NCBI RefSeq assembly: GCF_947492405.1
Contig: NZ_CANLMP010000005.1
Location: 1-64,000 of the forward strand
DNA length: 64,000 nt
Direction: 5' to 3'
DNA from: an uncultured Aquimarina sp.
GTDB lineage: Bacteria; Bacteroidota; Bacteroidia; Flavobacteriales; Flavobacteriaceae
Below, piece by piece: positions 1 through 7,446 of this stretch. Below the pieces are notes generated by a model, which was not told where the DNA came from, ran no database searches, and saw only the letters and a list, made by a program, of their open reading frames with translations. Each line of letters opens with the position of its first letter. Position 1 is the first letter of the stretch. A program made the translations under genes and the position numbers.

Positions 1-74
1 TCACCGTGTATACTAACCTTAATTCTCTCTTTTGTTCTTTCTGATTATTATATCAATTTAAAGAGAATCAAACT

Positions 75-206
75 TAAACCGTATATAATTTATTGCTTGG
101 TTCTAGCCTACTTACGAAAATCCTCGCGGATTTTCTATTCGGTTTGTATTTGCTAAATTAGGTGTTTGAAACACGCAACAAACCATATACAAACACGTTG
201 TAAAAC
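75..206 (+). repeat. cassette-boundary dyad element 1 (type C)
   Basis: The right end is GTTGTAAAAC at 197-206, the same end as in later elements. A perfect hairpin (8-bp stem GAAAATCC, loop TCGC) lies at 116-135. The left arm near 80 (GTATAT) pairs loosely with ATATAC near 185. The core from TTCGGTTTGTATTTGCT onward recurs in the element at 20908-21040. The first 75 bases of the window hold nothing I recognise and may be the tail of a cassette that starts outside. Confidence 0.6.
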
Positions 207-208
207 AT

Positions 209-808
209 TTGAAAAAGCTTCTACCCATACTAATTTTAAATTGTCTGTTAATATGTTGCGGGCGAAATAACGGCGAGAAAAAAAACCTTGTTACGGAAAA
301 GCCTACTCAAGATTTTAGTAGTTTTAGATTTGTGGAAACTAAATTAGTTGAGTATGATATTGACTCCCTTGCAAACTTTAATGAAATTCTAAAAATACTA
401 GATAAAATTGACTGTTTAAGTGAGTATACAATGTTTAAATTGGATACTGAAGAGAAAATATTTAGAATTCAACCACTTCAAATCTGCGAAAGTATTTTTG
501 ATTATAAATTAAGACAGATACTCTATATTAATTCGGATAACATTACGGTAAATCACCAAATAAAATTTCCAATAGACAGCTTAAAAAAAGTTCTAAAAAA
601 TCATCTATTAAATCAAAGTAAAGATAAAAATTATCCTTCTTTAACGGAAAAAAAGCTAATTAGTATCAATGTTGACAATAATAAAGATATCAGCGAAGTA
701 AAAAAATTATTGTTAAGAATAGTTTCGGATGTCAACGAATTAGAGACTAAAGTGAATTTTAGTTTTATGTTCGAAAACCATGGAATAATAAAAGTAATTG
801 AGGAATAA
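209..808 (+). CDS. small lipoprotein of unknown function (cassette A)
   Basis: 199 residues, starting with TTG only three bases after the right end of the preceding dyad element. No in-frame ATG gives a signal peptide, so TTG is preferred. The N-terminus is a lipoprotein signal: KK, a hydrophobic run, then a lipobox with Cys at 16 or 17. The mature part is Lys/Asp/Asn-rich and I recognise no domain. The gene sits alone between two dyad elements, and the bases just before it are the reverse complement of those just after its stop (12 of 13). It probably acts as a periplasm-facing or surface lipoprotein. Confidence 0.75.
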   Translation: MKKLLPILILNCLLICCGRNNGEKKNLVTEKPTQDFSSFRFVETKLVEYDIDSLANFNEILKILDKIDCLSEYTMFKLDTEEKIFRIQPLQICESIFDYKLRQILYINSDNITVNHQIKFPIDSLKKVLKNHLLNQSKDKNYPSLTEKKLISINVDNNKDISEVKKLLLRIVSDVNELETKVNFSFMFENHGIIKVIEE

Positions 809-813
809 AAAAC

Positions 814-990
814 GTTTTACAACAACATATATGTGATCATAGCAGCTAAATGATCAATCGAAAGGTTCTTGTATATTTGGTATGGCGCAATGCTTGCAAA
901 AAGTAAAAGTTAGTAACCAATGTGCAGAAAAACCGAAAAGCTAGGTAACATTTTGCCCTGCTACGACACATACATTAAACGTTGTAAAAC
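814..990 (+). repeat. cassette-boundary dyad element 2 (type A)
   Basis: Perfect 10-bp terminal inverted repeats: GTTTTACAAC at 814-823 and GTTGTAAAAC at 981-990. Inside them ATATATGTG pairs with CACATACAT, TGTGATCATAGCAG with CTGCTACGACACA, and GGCGCAATGCTTGC with the GCAACCAAT-type arm near 912-927. A side hairpin GGTAACATTTTGCC lies near 945. A -7-like box TATATTTG occurs at 872-879. This type-A core recurs at 1454, 3288, 3926, 5162, 12198 and, diverged, at 5817, 6524 and 19518. Confidence 0.85.
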
Positions 991-1013
991 ATTAAGCAAA
1001 TATTCAGTGTAGA

Positions 1014-1451
1014 ATGAAAAAATGGATGTTTATTATATCTTCAATACTAATGCTCTATTCTTGTGAAAATAACGGAAAAGAAATAGTAGTTTATAAATCT
1101 AATGGATCCGTTGATCGCACATTTGATGTTACGGAATCAACATTCTGGGATTTCAAAAATAATGGTGATATTGACTCTATAAAATTAAAAAAGCAAAGTG
1201 CCCTGGAATTAGAACAAATTATCTCTGAATCAAAAATGGAAGAATTTAAGAGTAAACCTTTTTTGAATCCCGAATATTCAATTGTTTATAAATCCAACGA
1301 AATTGACACTATTTATATAAATACAACAATTGATCAAGGCTATTCAGTTAAAAACAAAAAATCCTTTGTTAACGCAAATGGAATGTTATTAGAATTCTTT
1401 AAAAGAAATGACTTTCTAACTGATTTAACAAAGTTTAAATTAAATAAGTAA
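1014..1451 (+). CDS. small lipoprotein of unknown function (cassette B)
   Basis: 145 residues from an ATG. The signal peptide ends in the lipobox LYSC, with Cys17 the predicted lipidated residue, followed by ENNG. The mature part has no domain I recognise. The gene is alone between two type-A dyad elements whose ends are identical to those of cassette A, so A and B may be related boundaries. Function unknown. Confidence 0.8.
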   Translation: MKKWMFIISSILMLYSCENNGKEIVVYKSNGSVDRTFDVTESTFWDFKNNGDIDSIKLKKQSALELEQIISESKMEEFKSKPFLNPEYSIVYKSNEIDTIYINTTIDQGYSVKNKKSFVNANGMLLEFFKRNDFLTDLTKFKLNK

Positions 1452-1453
1452 AC

Positions 1454-1633
1454 GTTTTACAACAACATATATGTGATCATAGCAGCTAAGTGATCAATCA
1501 GATGGTTGTTGTATTTTTGGTAAGGCGCAATGCTTGCAGAATGGAAAAGTTAGCAACCAATGCGCAGAAAAATCGAACAACAAGGTAACATTTTGCCCTG
1601 CTACGACACATTCCTTAAAATATTAGAGTAACA
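1454..1633 (+). repeat. cassette-boundary dyad element 3 (type A, degenerate right end)
   Basis: The left end GTTTTACAAC at 1454-1463 and the full type-A core are present, including TATTTTTG at 1512-1519 and the GGTAACATTTTGCC hairpin. The right terminal box is lost: after ACACATTCCTTAAAAT the sequence reads TATTAGAGTAAC instead of CGTTGTA. The boundary is therefore approximate. Confidence 0.8.
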
Positions 1634-1679
1634 TTTTGAACAATAAAGACACATACTATTAAACAGAAAATATAAAGAG

Positions 1680-2657
1680 ATGAAAAAAATTGCGTTTGCT
1701 ATTACATTATTTGGGATGTCCTTAACAATAAGTGGACAAGAAAGTAAAATCGAATTAGATCCAAAAGGTTCGGCTGGAGGAGATTTAGTAGGGTTAAAAG
1801 CTACGGAAACGGGAAACAACACTACTAAATTACATATTTATAAAAATTTTACTGGTGATAATAGTGATATTGACCTCTTGACTATTGATGCATTAGGAAA
1901 CACTATGCGTACAGGAAATAAAAAACTTTTTTGGGATCCACAAGGTAATGCAGGAGGTGATTTTGTTGGATTTAAAGTTTCGGAATCAGGTAATAATACG
2001 ACAAAGTTGCATATTTATAGAAATTTTACTGGTGATAATAGTGATATTAATTTATTGACAATTGACGCTGCGGGAAATACTCAATTTAGAGGTAATGCTA
2101 ATTTAACGGGAAGTTCGAGAGTTTTATGGGACCCACAGGGTAATGCGGGAGGTGATTTTGTTGGGTTTAAAGTTTCGGAATCAGGTAATAATACTACTAA
2201 ATTTCACATATTTAAAAACTTTACAGGTGATAGTAATGATATTGATAGATTAGTAATAAGTGCAAACGGATATATCGGTATTGGAACTTCCAATCCAGAT
2301 ATGAAATTAACTGTTAAAGGAAACATACACGCTGAAGAAGTAAAAATAGACCTTAATGTTCCTGCTCCTGATTACGTTTTTAAAGAGGATTACAATCTTA
2401 GAAGTATAGAAGAACTAGAAAACTTTATCAAAGAAAATAGTCATCTACCTGAAATTCCTTCAGCTAAAGAATTTGAACGAAACGGAGTAATGCAAGCGGA
2501 AATGGATATGAACCTTTTGAAAAAAATTGAGGAATTGACTCTTTATACTATTCAACAGCAAAAAGAAATTGAAAGTCTAAAAAAAGAAAACGAAGAACTA
2601 AAATCTTTATCCGATAGGCTAGAAGAAATCGAAAAATTACTCGAATCCAAAAAATAA
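1680..2657 (+). CDS. secreted tail-fibre-like protein with internal repeats (cassette C)
   Basis: 325 residues with a signal peptide (about 1-19, ending SGQE). Three near-identical blocks of about 55 residues follow; each opens with a DPxGxAGGD motif, continues through GNNTTK, and carries NFTGD. Blocks 2 and 3 are nearly identical at DNA level, suggesting recent duplication. From about 195 comes the segment typical of flavobacterial tail-fibre / endosialidase-chaperone-like proteins (IGIGTSNPD, then HLPEIPSAKEF). The last 60 residues are a Glu/Lys-rich coiled coil. No T9SS sorting domain is seen. Probably an exported or surface trimeric fibre; ligand unknown. Confidence 0.75.
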   Translation: MKKIAFAITLFGMSLTISGQESKIELDPKGSAGGDLVGLKATETGNNTTKLHIYKNFTGDNSDIDLLTIDALGNTMRTGNKKLFWDPQGNAGGDFVGFKVSESGNNTTKLHIYRNFTGDNSDINLLTIDAAGNTQFRGNANLTGSSRVLWDPQGNAGGDFVGFKVSESGNNTTKFHIFKNFTGDSNDIDRLVISANGYIGIGTSNPDMKLTVKGNIHAEEVKIDLNVPAPDYVFKEDYNLRSIEELENFIKENSHLPEIPSAKEFERNGVMQAEMDMNLLKKIEELTLYTIQQQKEIESLKKENEELKSLSDRLEEIEKLLESKK

Positions 2658-2661
2658 AAAG

Positions 2662-2734
2662 CTTATAACACTATATAACAAAACATTGCTGTCCTTCGGA
2701 CCAGCAACGTTTGTTATATTTGACGTTGTGTGCA
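2662..2734 (+). repeat. cassette-boundary dyad element 4 (short type)
   Basis: A compact element of about 73 bp. The left box is CTTATAAC (2662-2669) and the right box GTTGTGTGCA (2725-2734). Between them is a long stem: ATATAACAAA...TTGCTG..TCC pairs with GGACCAGCAACG..TTTGTTATAT around a TTCG tetraloop (about 2673-2718) with a few extrahelical bases. In size and shape it is the closest here to a canonical attC hairpin. Confidence 0.8.
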
Positions 2735-2754
2735 TTTGAGAAAATCCTGAACTA

Positions 2755-3327
2755 ATGAATATTATTCAAGAATTAACGGAAAAATATAGCGGAAAATATT
2801 CAGAGGATTTGACTAAAAACGTGAATAGTCCGATAGGAAAATACGTTTATCAACCGAAAAGCGGAATTATAGAAATTGACGGAACTAAAATTAGTATAAA
2901 CCTGAATGAAGTTGACGGAGCAATGCCTGTAACTGAACCATTTCGAATTACTTTGCATTTAGACAAAACATACGAAACCGAACTGAATGTATACCCAAAA
3001 GATTTGTGGAATGAATTTTTGGATTTTATTCTACCAAAGCGGAGAGCATTTGTTCCTAAACCGATTTTAAAACAATTTTGGTTTGGCGGAAATATTGATT
3101 TGATAAAACACATTGTATCTGACAAAACATTCACGGAAAATATAATAAACGAAAAAATTTTTATAGAAACAATACCAAATAAATTGACTGACCGAATTGT
3201 ATTGACGCCTGAATATGGAATTAAGGACATTGAGCAATTCGAAAAGTTTGTTTCTATTCTAAAACGAATTGAAAATAAAATAAAAACTGCACACAACAAC
3301 ATATATGATGTCATAGCAGCAAAGTGA
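2755..3327 (+). CDS. protein of unknown function whose 3' end reads into the next dyad element (cassette D)
   Basis: 190 residues, ATG start, no signal peptide or membrane segment, acidic/basic mixed, no recognised domain. The last dozen codons (HNNIYDVIAAK then TGA) are encoded by the left arm of the following dyad element, whose left box TGCACACAAC is at 3288-3297. So the native stop was probably lost, or the element supplies the C-terminus. The cassette start GTTGTGTGCATTT matches the reverse complement of its end in 12 of 13 positions. Confidence 0.7.
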   Translation: MNIIQELTEKYSGKYSEDLTKNVNSPIGKYVYQPKSGIIEIDGTKISINLNEVDGAMPVTEPFRITLHLDKTYETELNVYPKDLWNEFLDFILPKRRAFVPKPILKQFWFGGNIDLIKHIVSDKTFTENIINEKIFIETIPNKLTDRIVLTPEYGIKDIEQFEKFVSILKRIENKIKTAHNNIYDVIAAK

Positions 3328-3464
3328 TTAATCGAAAAGTCTGTGTATATTTATGAAGGCGCAATGCTTGCAGAATGGAAAAGTTAGCAACCAATGCACA
3401 GAAAAACCGAAAAGCAAGGTAACATTTTGCCCTGCTACGACACATATATAAAACGTTGTACGCA
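3288..3464 (+). repeat. cassette-boundary dyad element 5 (type A)
   Basis: Left box TGCACACAAC 3288-3297, right box GTTGTACGCA 3455-3464, type-A core between. It overlaps the 3' end of the upstream CDS. The two boxes differ from each other, but each matches the far end of its own cassette. The position of the -7-like box reads TATATTTA here, so that box is lost. Confidence 0.85.
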
Positions 3465-3474
3465 AGCCAAAAAC

Positions 3475-3915
3475 ATGAAAAAACTTACTTTAATAATTCT
3501 CACTTCATTTTGTATTTTTAGCTGTCAAGAGGTTAATCGAACGGAAAATTTACTTGGGAAAGTCGATAGTTTAAAGATTAAAAATGATTCTCTGATCAAG
3601 AAACTGAATGAAGTAAAACCTGAACTAAATTATTGGTTTGACGAAAAATATGACGGAAAGGAACTTGTCGAAATTGGAATTGCAAATCCAGCAGAATTTA
3701 TAGAGAAAAGTTTACGAGAAAAAACTGAACTTATCCCTTTAAAAGCAACTTTGGGAGGAACGATGCATTTTGGAAAAATTCAACTTCTAAGCAGTAAATG
3801 GTTAATTGCGGAATTTGACGATGGACACATACAAGGAAAAGCAATTTATCTTTACAAATTAAATAAAAATGGACAATTGGAATTTGAATTACTGAATTCA
3901 ATTGGACCGGAATAA
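3475..3915 (+). CDS. small lipoprotein with coiled-coil segment (cassette E)
   Basis: 146 residues from ATG 3475. The frame is open upstream to 3394 but that part lies in the repeat, and the ATG at 3475 starts a clean lipoprotein signal (lipobox IFSC, Cys17). Residues about 22-50 (LLGKVDSLKIKNDSLIKKL) look like a short coiled coil. The remainder has no recognised domain. The cassette start GTTGTACGCAAGC matches the reverse complement of its own end in 11 of 13 positions. Confidence 0.8.
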   Translation: MKKLTLIILTSFCIFSCQEVNRTENLLGKVDSLKIKNDSLIKKLNEVKPELNYWFDEKYDGKELVEIGIANPAEFIEKSLREKTELIPLKATLGGTMHFGKIQLLSSKWLIAEFDDGHIQGKAIYLYKLNKNGQLEFELLNSIGPE

Positions 3916-3925
3916 ATAAAAGCCA

Positions 3926-4100
3926 GCGTACAACACGATATATGTGATCATAGCAGTTAGGTGATTAATCAAATGGTTCTTGTATTTTTGGTAAGGCGCA
4001 ATGCTTGCAGAAGCTAAAAGTTAGCAACCAATGCGCAAGAAAAATCATAAAACAGGGTAACATTTTACCCTGCTACGACACATATATAAAACGTTGTAGT
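3926..4100 (+). repeat. cassette-boundary dyad element 6 (type A)
   Basis: Left box GCGTACAAC 3926-3934, right box GTTGTAGT 4093-4100, type-A core. The internal hairpin is perfect here: CAGGGTAA, loop CATT, TTACCCTG. A TATTTTTG box lies at 3983-3990. Confidence 0.85.
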
Positions 4101-4116
4101 ACATTAAAGATACCGA

Positions 4117-4572
4117 ATGAAAAGAATATTTATACTGTTAATTATAAGTTTTACAATACAATATTCTTATGGTCAAGTTTGCGGAATATACAGAATAAAA
4201 TATGTCGGAAATATAAAATCGGAATCACTAAAAGTTGAAAAAATAAAACTTCCGACAATTCAATTTCTGGAAGGTTTAGGAAATGAAAATTCGGAATACG
4301 GATTTGTAGAAATCAACCCTGAAAATAATATAATCGAAATGGGATTGAGCTCACATCTAACTTCTAACTTGTTTGACAAACCGGAAATCTTACTCAAATT
4401 ATATGAGAGTAAAAGAAAAAACATTCCTGTCTTAATTACAATTATTGAAAATGGAAAAAGCAAAGAAATACGGAGAGAGTTAACTTGGAATAATATTCAA
4501 ATTAAAAAACTTGAAGATGAGAAATTTGGAAATCTATTTGAACTAAATCTGAACGAAATAAACATAAAATAA
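4117..4572 (+). CDS. secreted protein of unknown function (cassette F)
   Basis: 151 residues with an Sec signal peptide (hydrophobic 4-17, then SYGQ). No domain recognised. One Cys sits near the mature N-terminus (QVCGIY). Its cassette is one of two whose ends do not match well (7 of 13); the end agrees somewhat better with the next cassette start (9 of 13), so this boundary may be recombined or decayed. Confidence 0.75.
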   Translation: MKRIFILLIISFTIQYSYGQVCGIYRIKYVGNIKSESLKVEKIKLPTIQFLEGLGNENSEYGFVEINPENNIIEMGLSSHLTSNLFDKPEILLKLYESKRKNIPVLITIIENGKSKEIRRELTWNNIQIKKLEDEKFGNLFELNLNEINIK

Positions 4573-4575
4573 CTA

Positions 4576-4779
4576 TGCACAACAAAGACGTGTATAAAAC
4601 ATAGCTAATAAGTGCTTAACCGAAAGGTCTATGCATATTTATAAAGTCCGCCAAATTTTTAATTTGGCTTTTAAAAAGAGAAAAATTTAAAACAAAATAT
4701 AAAAATTCGGCTCTGTGTTAATCCGAAAAGTTAGTGCCTTTTTGCACGCTACGTTTCATACACAAGTCCGTTGTACACA
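4576..4779 (+). repeat. cassette-boundary dyad element 7 (type B)
   Basis: Left box TGCACAAC 4576-4583, right box GTTGTACACA 4770-4779. GTGTATAAAACATAGC pairs with GCTACGTTTCATACAC (14 of 16). The core differs from type A and contains a perfect hairpin GCCAAATT / AATTTGGC (4650-4668) and the motif AAAATTCGGCTCTG, shared with the element at 9361-9501. Confidence 0.8.
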
Positions 4780-4788
4780 AGTTGACAA

Positions 4789-5157
4789 ATGGCACTTAAA
4801 AAGAAAATAAGAAACGGAATCGGAATCTTAATAATTGGAATTTTATTTTGGCAATTAGGACTGTTTAATAGATTTAATTATTTGACTGCAAAAATTGACA
4901 TTTGGCGTGATTCTCCAAGAATCGCAATGGCTGGAATACCTTCCTATCCTTGCGGAGTTCCTTGTATCGGATTGAATGAGAAATACGGATTTCACGAATC
5001 CAATGTTGGCTGTTTAGTAACCGGACCTCAATTACGAGGAATTGACTCGTATAACGTCCAAATTGAAAAGTATCTGAATAAAAGAAACGGAAAAGATTGG
5101 CGTAAAAAATACGAAGCGGAATTAGACTCATTGATTAAGAGTAACTTATTAGAATAA
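4789..5157 (+). CDS. single-span membrane protein of unknown function (cassette G)
   Basis: 122 residues. A positively charged N-terminus (MALKKKIRNG) precedes one hydrophobic segment (about 10-26), giving a signal anchor. The outside part carries three Cys in short order (YPCGVPCIG, then GCLV) and a charged C-terminus. Family not recognised. The cassette start and end match in 12 of 13 positions. Confidence 0.75.
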   Translation: MALKKKIRNGIGILIIGILFWQLGLFNRFNYLTAKIDIWRDSPRIAMAGIPSYPCGVPCIGLNEKYGFHESNVGCLVTGPQLRGIDSYNVQIEKYLNKRNGKDWRKKYEAELDSLIKSNLLE

Positions 5158-5161
5158 AACC

Positions 5162-5337
5162 TGTGTACAACACGATATATGTGTTCATAGCAGTTAAGTG
5201 ATTAATCAAAAGGTTATTGTATTTTTGGTAAGGCGCAATGCTTGCAGAAGGTAAAGTTAGCAACCAATGCGCAGAAAAATCGAAAAGCAAGGTAACATTT
5301 TGCCCTGCTACGACACATATATTAAACGTCTACATGT
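5162..5337 (+). repeat. cassette-boundary dyad element 8 (type A)
   Basis: Left box TGTGTACAAC 5162-5171, type-A core with TATTTTTG at 5220-5227. The right box is a variant, GTCTACATGT (5328-5337), which lacks the TGT of GTTGTCTAC. The variant CTAC is mirrored by GTAGACAAC at the far end of the same cassette (5817-5825). Confidence 0.85.
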
Positions 5338-5371
5338 AAAAAGATGCTTAACTAAATAAAATATTAACCTA

Positions 5372-5809
5372 TTGGAACATTCTAGAAACCATAATGAACT
5401 CGCAGAAATAATCGTAAAGAAACTGAGAGATGAAAATTTTGAACAATTTTTAAAAAGTAAGGATTATGCGAAATCTATGTCTTCAGAAAAGTATTGGAAA
5501 AAACCACGAAACCCTAACTTAGATAAAGAGTTGCAAAAATTACTAGATGAAAGATTTGATTTTTTAAATCGCTTAAGTGAAAGGGATTCTGGAATTTTAG
5601 AGCGAATGATTCTGAATATTCTAGACTCAACTGCTTTTAACTTTTTACGTGAAATTGAAGAGAATCTAGAGGAAAATAAAAGCATTGGACTCTCAATAAA
5701 TGGTGAGAAGGTTGAAAAAATAACAACTGAATTACTATCAGGTACTTTATTTGGCGAATATTTCTTGTGGTTGGAAAAGAATAGTAAATATGGTAATTTT
5801 CAACAGTGA
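5372..5809 (+). CDS. soluble protein of unknown function (cassette H)
   Basis: 145 residues if started at TTG 5372; the next in-frame ATG would remove about 30 residues, including charged helical sequence that looks genuine, so TTG is preferred. Mostly helical, highly charged, no signal peptide. Family not recognised. Alone between two dyad elements. Confidence 0.65.
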   Translation: MEHSRNHNELAEIIVKKLRDENFEQFLKSKDYAKSMSSEKYWKKPRNPNLDKELQKLLDERFDFLNRLSERDSGILERMILNILDSTAFNFLREIEENLEENKSIGLSINGEKVEKITTELLSGTLFGEYFLWLEKNSKYGNFQQ

Positions 5810-5816
5810 AAACACA

Positions 5817-5997
5817 GTAGACAACATTATATATGAAATTAGAGCAAAAGTTCAATGCTAGATCGAAAGGTCAGTTCCCTTTTGTAGTGGCGCCAAATTT
5901 TTATAAATTAAATAAGAAATAAAAATGCGCAGATAAATCGATTAGTTCAGGCTTACTACTTTCCCTGCTAAGACACATATATTAAACGTTGTAACAC
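5817..5997 (+). repeat. cassette-boundary dyad element 9 (type A variant)
   Basis: Left box GTAGACAAC 5817-5825, right box GTTGTAACAC 5988-5997. The outer arms are type A, but the central GCGCAATGCTTGC arm is replaced by GCGCCAAATTTTTATAAATT, as also in the next element. Confidence 0.8.
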
Positions 5998-6003
5998 ATT
6001 TGA

Positions 6004-6516
6004 GTGAAAGATAATTACAAAATAGAAAGAACTTGTTCAAAATGTGAACGTAAACAGAGTCTAACTGTCACTAAAAGAGAAGCTGCTTTCGAATTAGTCG
6101 ACTATGAAAATATATTCGGAAAGGTATGTTCGGAATGTGGTAATGATAAATTCACTACGACTTTTCAAAAACCAAATCTGGACTTTGAATTACTCAAAGA
6201 GTGGTCACTAAATCCTGAATTGTATCTAATGGAAAAGGATGAAGAACTATTGTTAGCAGACGAATTATACTTGGATATGATTTTAAAGATTCTGGATACA
6301 ATTAAAATTCCAGACCATAAAAGGAATTTATTAATGGATGCTCTTTGTGTAATAGTATATGATAATACGAATGAAAAGAATCAAAAAAAGGATGAAACTT
6401 TAAAGAATAGAGTAATCGCGGAATTGAATGAACGAAAAGAGCAATTGAAATTAGCTGATGATTGGATAATGGACTATATAAAACAAGTAGTTTATCCTCA
6501 ATTAGATGGAAAATAA
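6004..6516 (+). CDS. zinc-ribbon-bearing protein of unknown function (cassette I)
   Basis: 170 residues from GTG 6004, six bases after the right box of the preceding element; an overlapping TTG is closed by an early stop. Two CxxC pairs (C11-C14 and C42-C45) form a probable zinc ribbon at the N-terminus, followed by an acidic helical region. Cytoplasmic. Family not recognised. Cassette ends match poorly (8 of 13). Confidence 0.7.
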   Translation: MKDNYKIERTCSKCERKQSLTVTKREAAFELVDYENIFGKVCSECGNDKFTTTFQKPNLDFELLKEWSLNPELYLMEKDEELLLADELYLDMILKILDTIKIPDHKRNLLMDALCVIVYDNTNEKNQKKDETLKNRVIAELNERKEQLKLADDWIMDYIKQVVYPQLDGK

Positions 6517-6523
6517 AAACTAT

Positions 6524-6718
6524 CTACAACAACATATATGTGTCATAGCAGCAAAGTGATCAATCAAAAGATTATTTCCTTTTTGCGAAGGCGCTAGATA
6601 CCCAGTCGAGCTGGGCACAAGCTTTTATAAATTAAACAAGAAATAAAAATGCGCAGATGGATCAATTGGTTTAGGCTTACTTGCCTTAATCCGATTCATA
6701 TATTTGGCGTTGTAGCCA
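6524..6718 (+). repeat. cassette-boundary dyad element 10 (type A variant with hairpin insert)
   Basis: Left box CTACAAC 6524-6530, right box GTTGTAGCCA 6709-6718. The core matches element 9 but carries an extra insertion with hairpin CCCAG-TCGAG-CTGGG at 6601-6615. Confidence 0.8.
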
Positions 6719-6753
6719 ATACAAAACAGACAGAAAATCTAAAAAAGAAAAAT

Positions 6754-7287
6754 ATGCGAAAAATTATTTATTACGTGGCGAGTTCTTTGGACGGATACAT
6801 TGCAGGAGAAAATGATGATATCAGTCAGTTCATGTTGCAAGGAGAAGGTGTTGAAAAGTACCAATCAGACCTTGCGGATTTTGGGACTGTAATTATGGGA
6901 AGGAAAACCTATGAATTTGGTTTTCAACATGGACTTGAACCAGGTCAACCTGCTTATCCAAATATGGAGCACTATATTTTTTCGAATTCATTAAAAATTA
7001 ATAACCTATCAGAAGCTGTTAAAATCGAAAAGTTGAGTGTGGATAGAGTACATGGAATTAAACAAAACGCCAAAACTGACATTTATCTCTGTGGTGGTGG
7101 ACAGTTTGCAGGTTGGTTATTGGAAAACGGACTGATAGACCAGTTGAAACTCAAATTAAATCCAATTGTACTTGGAAGTGGAACAAAGCTATTTGGAACT
7201 TCAACTGCAAATGAAAGCTGGAAACTAACAGACAAAGAATCATTTTCTGACGGACTACAAATATTGACTTACGACAAGAAAAAATAA
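6754..7287 (+). CDS. dihydrofolate-reductase-family protein (RibD C-terminal type) (cassette J)
   Basis: 177 residues from ATG 6754; the frame runs upstream into the repeat, but the MRKIIYYVASSLDGYIA start is the classic N-terminal strand and GYIA motif of this family. Also seen: a MGRKTYE motif, GGG with a following hydrophobic helix, and the C-terminal LNPIVLGSG-LF motif. The family uses NAD(P)H to reduce small substrates; the substrate here cannot be told. It is cassette cargo, with start and end matching in 10 of 13 positions. Confidence 0.85.
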   Translation: MRKIIYYVASSLDGYIAGENDDISQFMLQGEGVEKYQSDLADFGTVIMGRKTYEFGFQHGLEPGQPAYPNMEHYIFSNSLKINNLSEAVKIEKLSVDRVHGIKQNAKTDIYLCGGGQFAGWLLENGLIDQLKLKLNPIVLGSGTKLFGTSTANESWKLTDKESFSDGLQILTYDKKK

Positions 7288-7293
7288 AAGTAC

Positions 7294-7426
7294 TAGCCAC
7301 AACAATGTATAAAAAAATAGGCAAAATAGTAATAAATTCAAGACTTTGGGCTCGCATCTAATTTTGTACTTAACCGAGAGTTTCGTACTTTGAAATAGCC
7401 TACTTTTCATATACCAACCGTTAGCA
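7294..7426 (+). repeat. cassette-boundary dyad element 11
   Basis: Left box TAGCCACAAC 7294-7303, right box GTTAGCA 7420-7426. GTATA..AAAAAATAGGC pairs with GCCTACTTTTCATATAC. The right box follows the canonical GTTRRRY more closely than the GTTGTA boxes do. Confidence 0.75.
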
Positions 7427-7446
7427 ATAATAGCTGAAATAAACGA

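Noticed and set aside
4005..4238. Forward open frame starting in the element at 3926-4100
   Set aside because: It overlaps the real gene at 4117 in another frame and starts inside the repeat.
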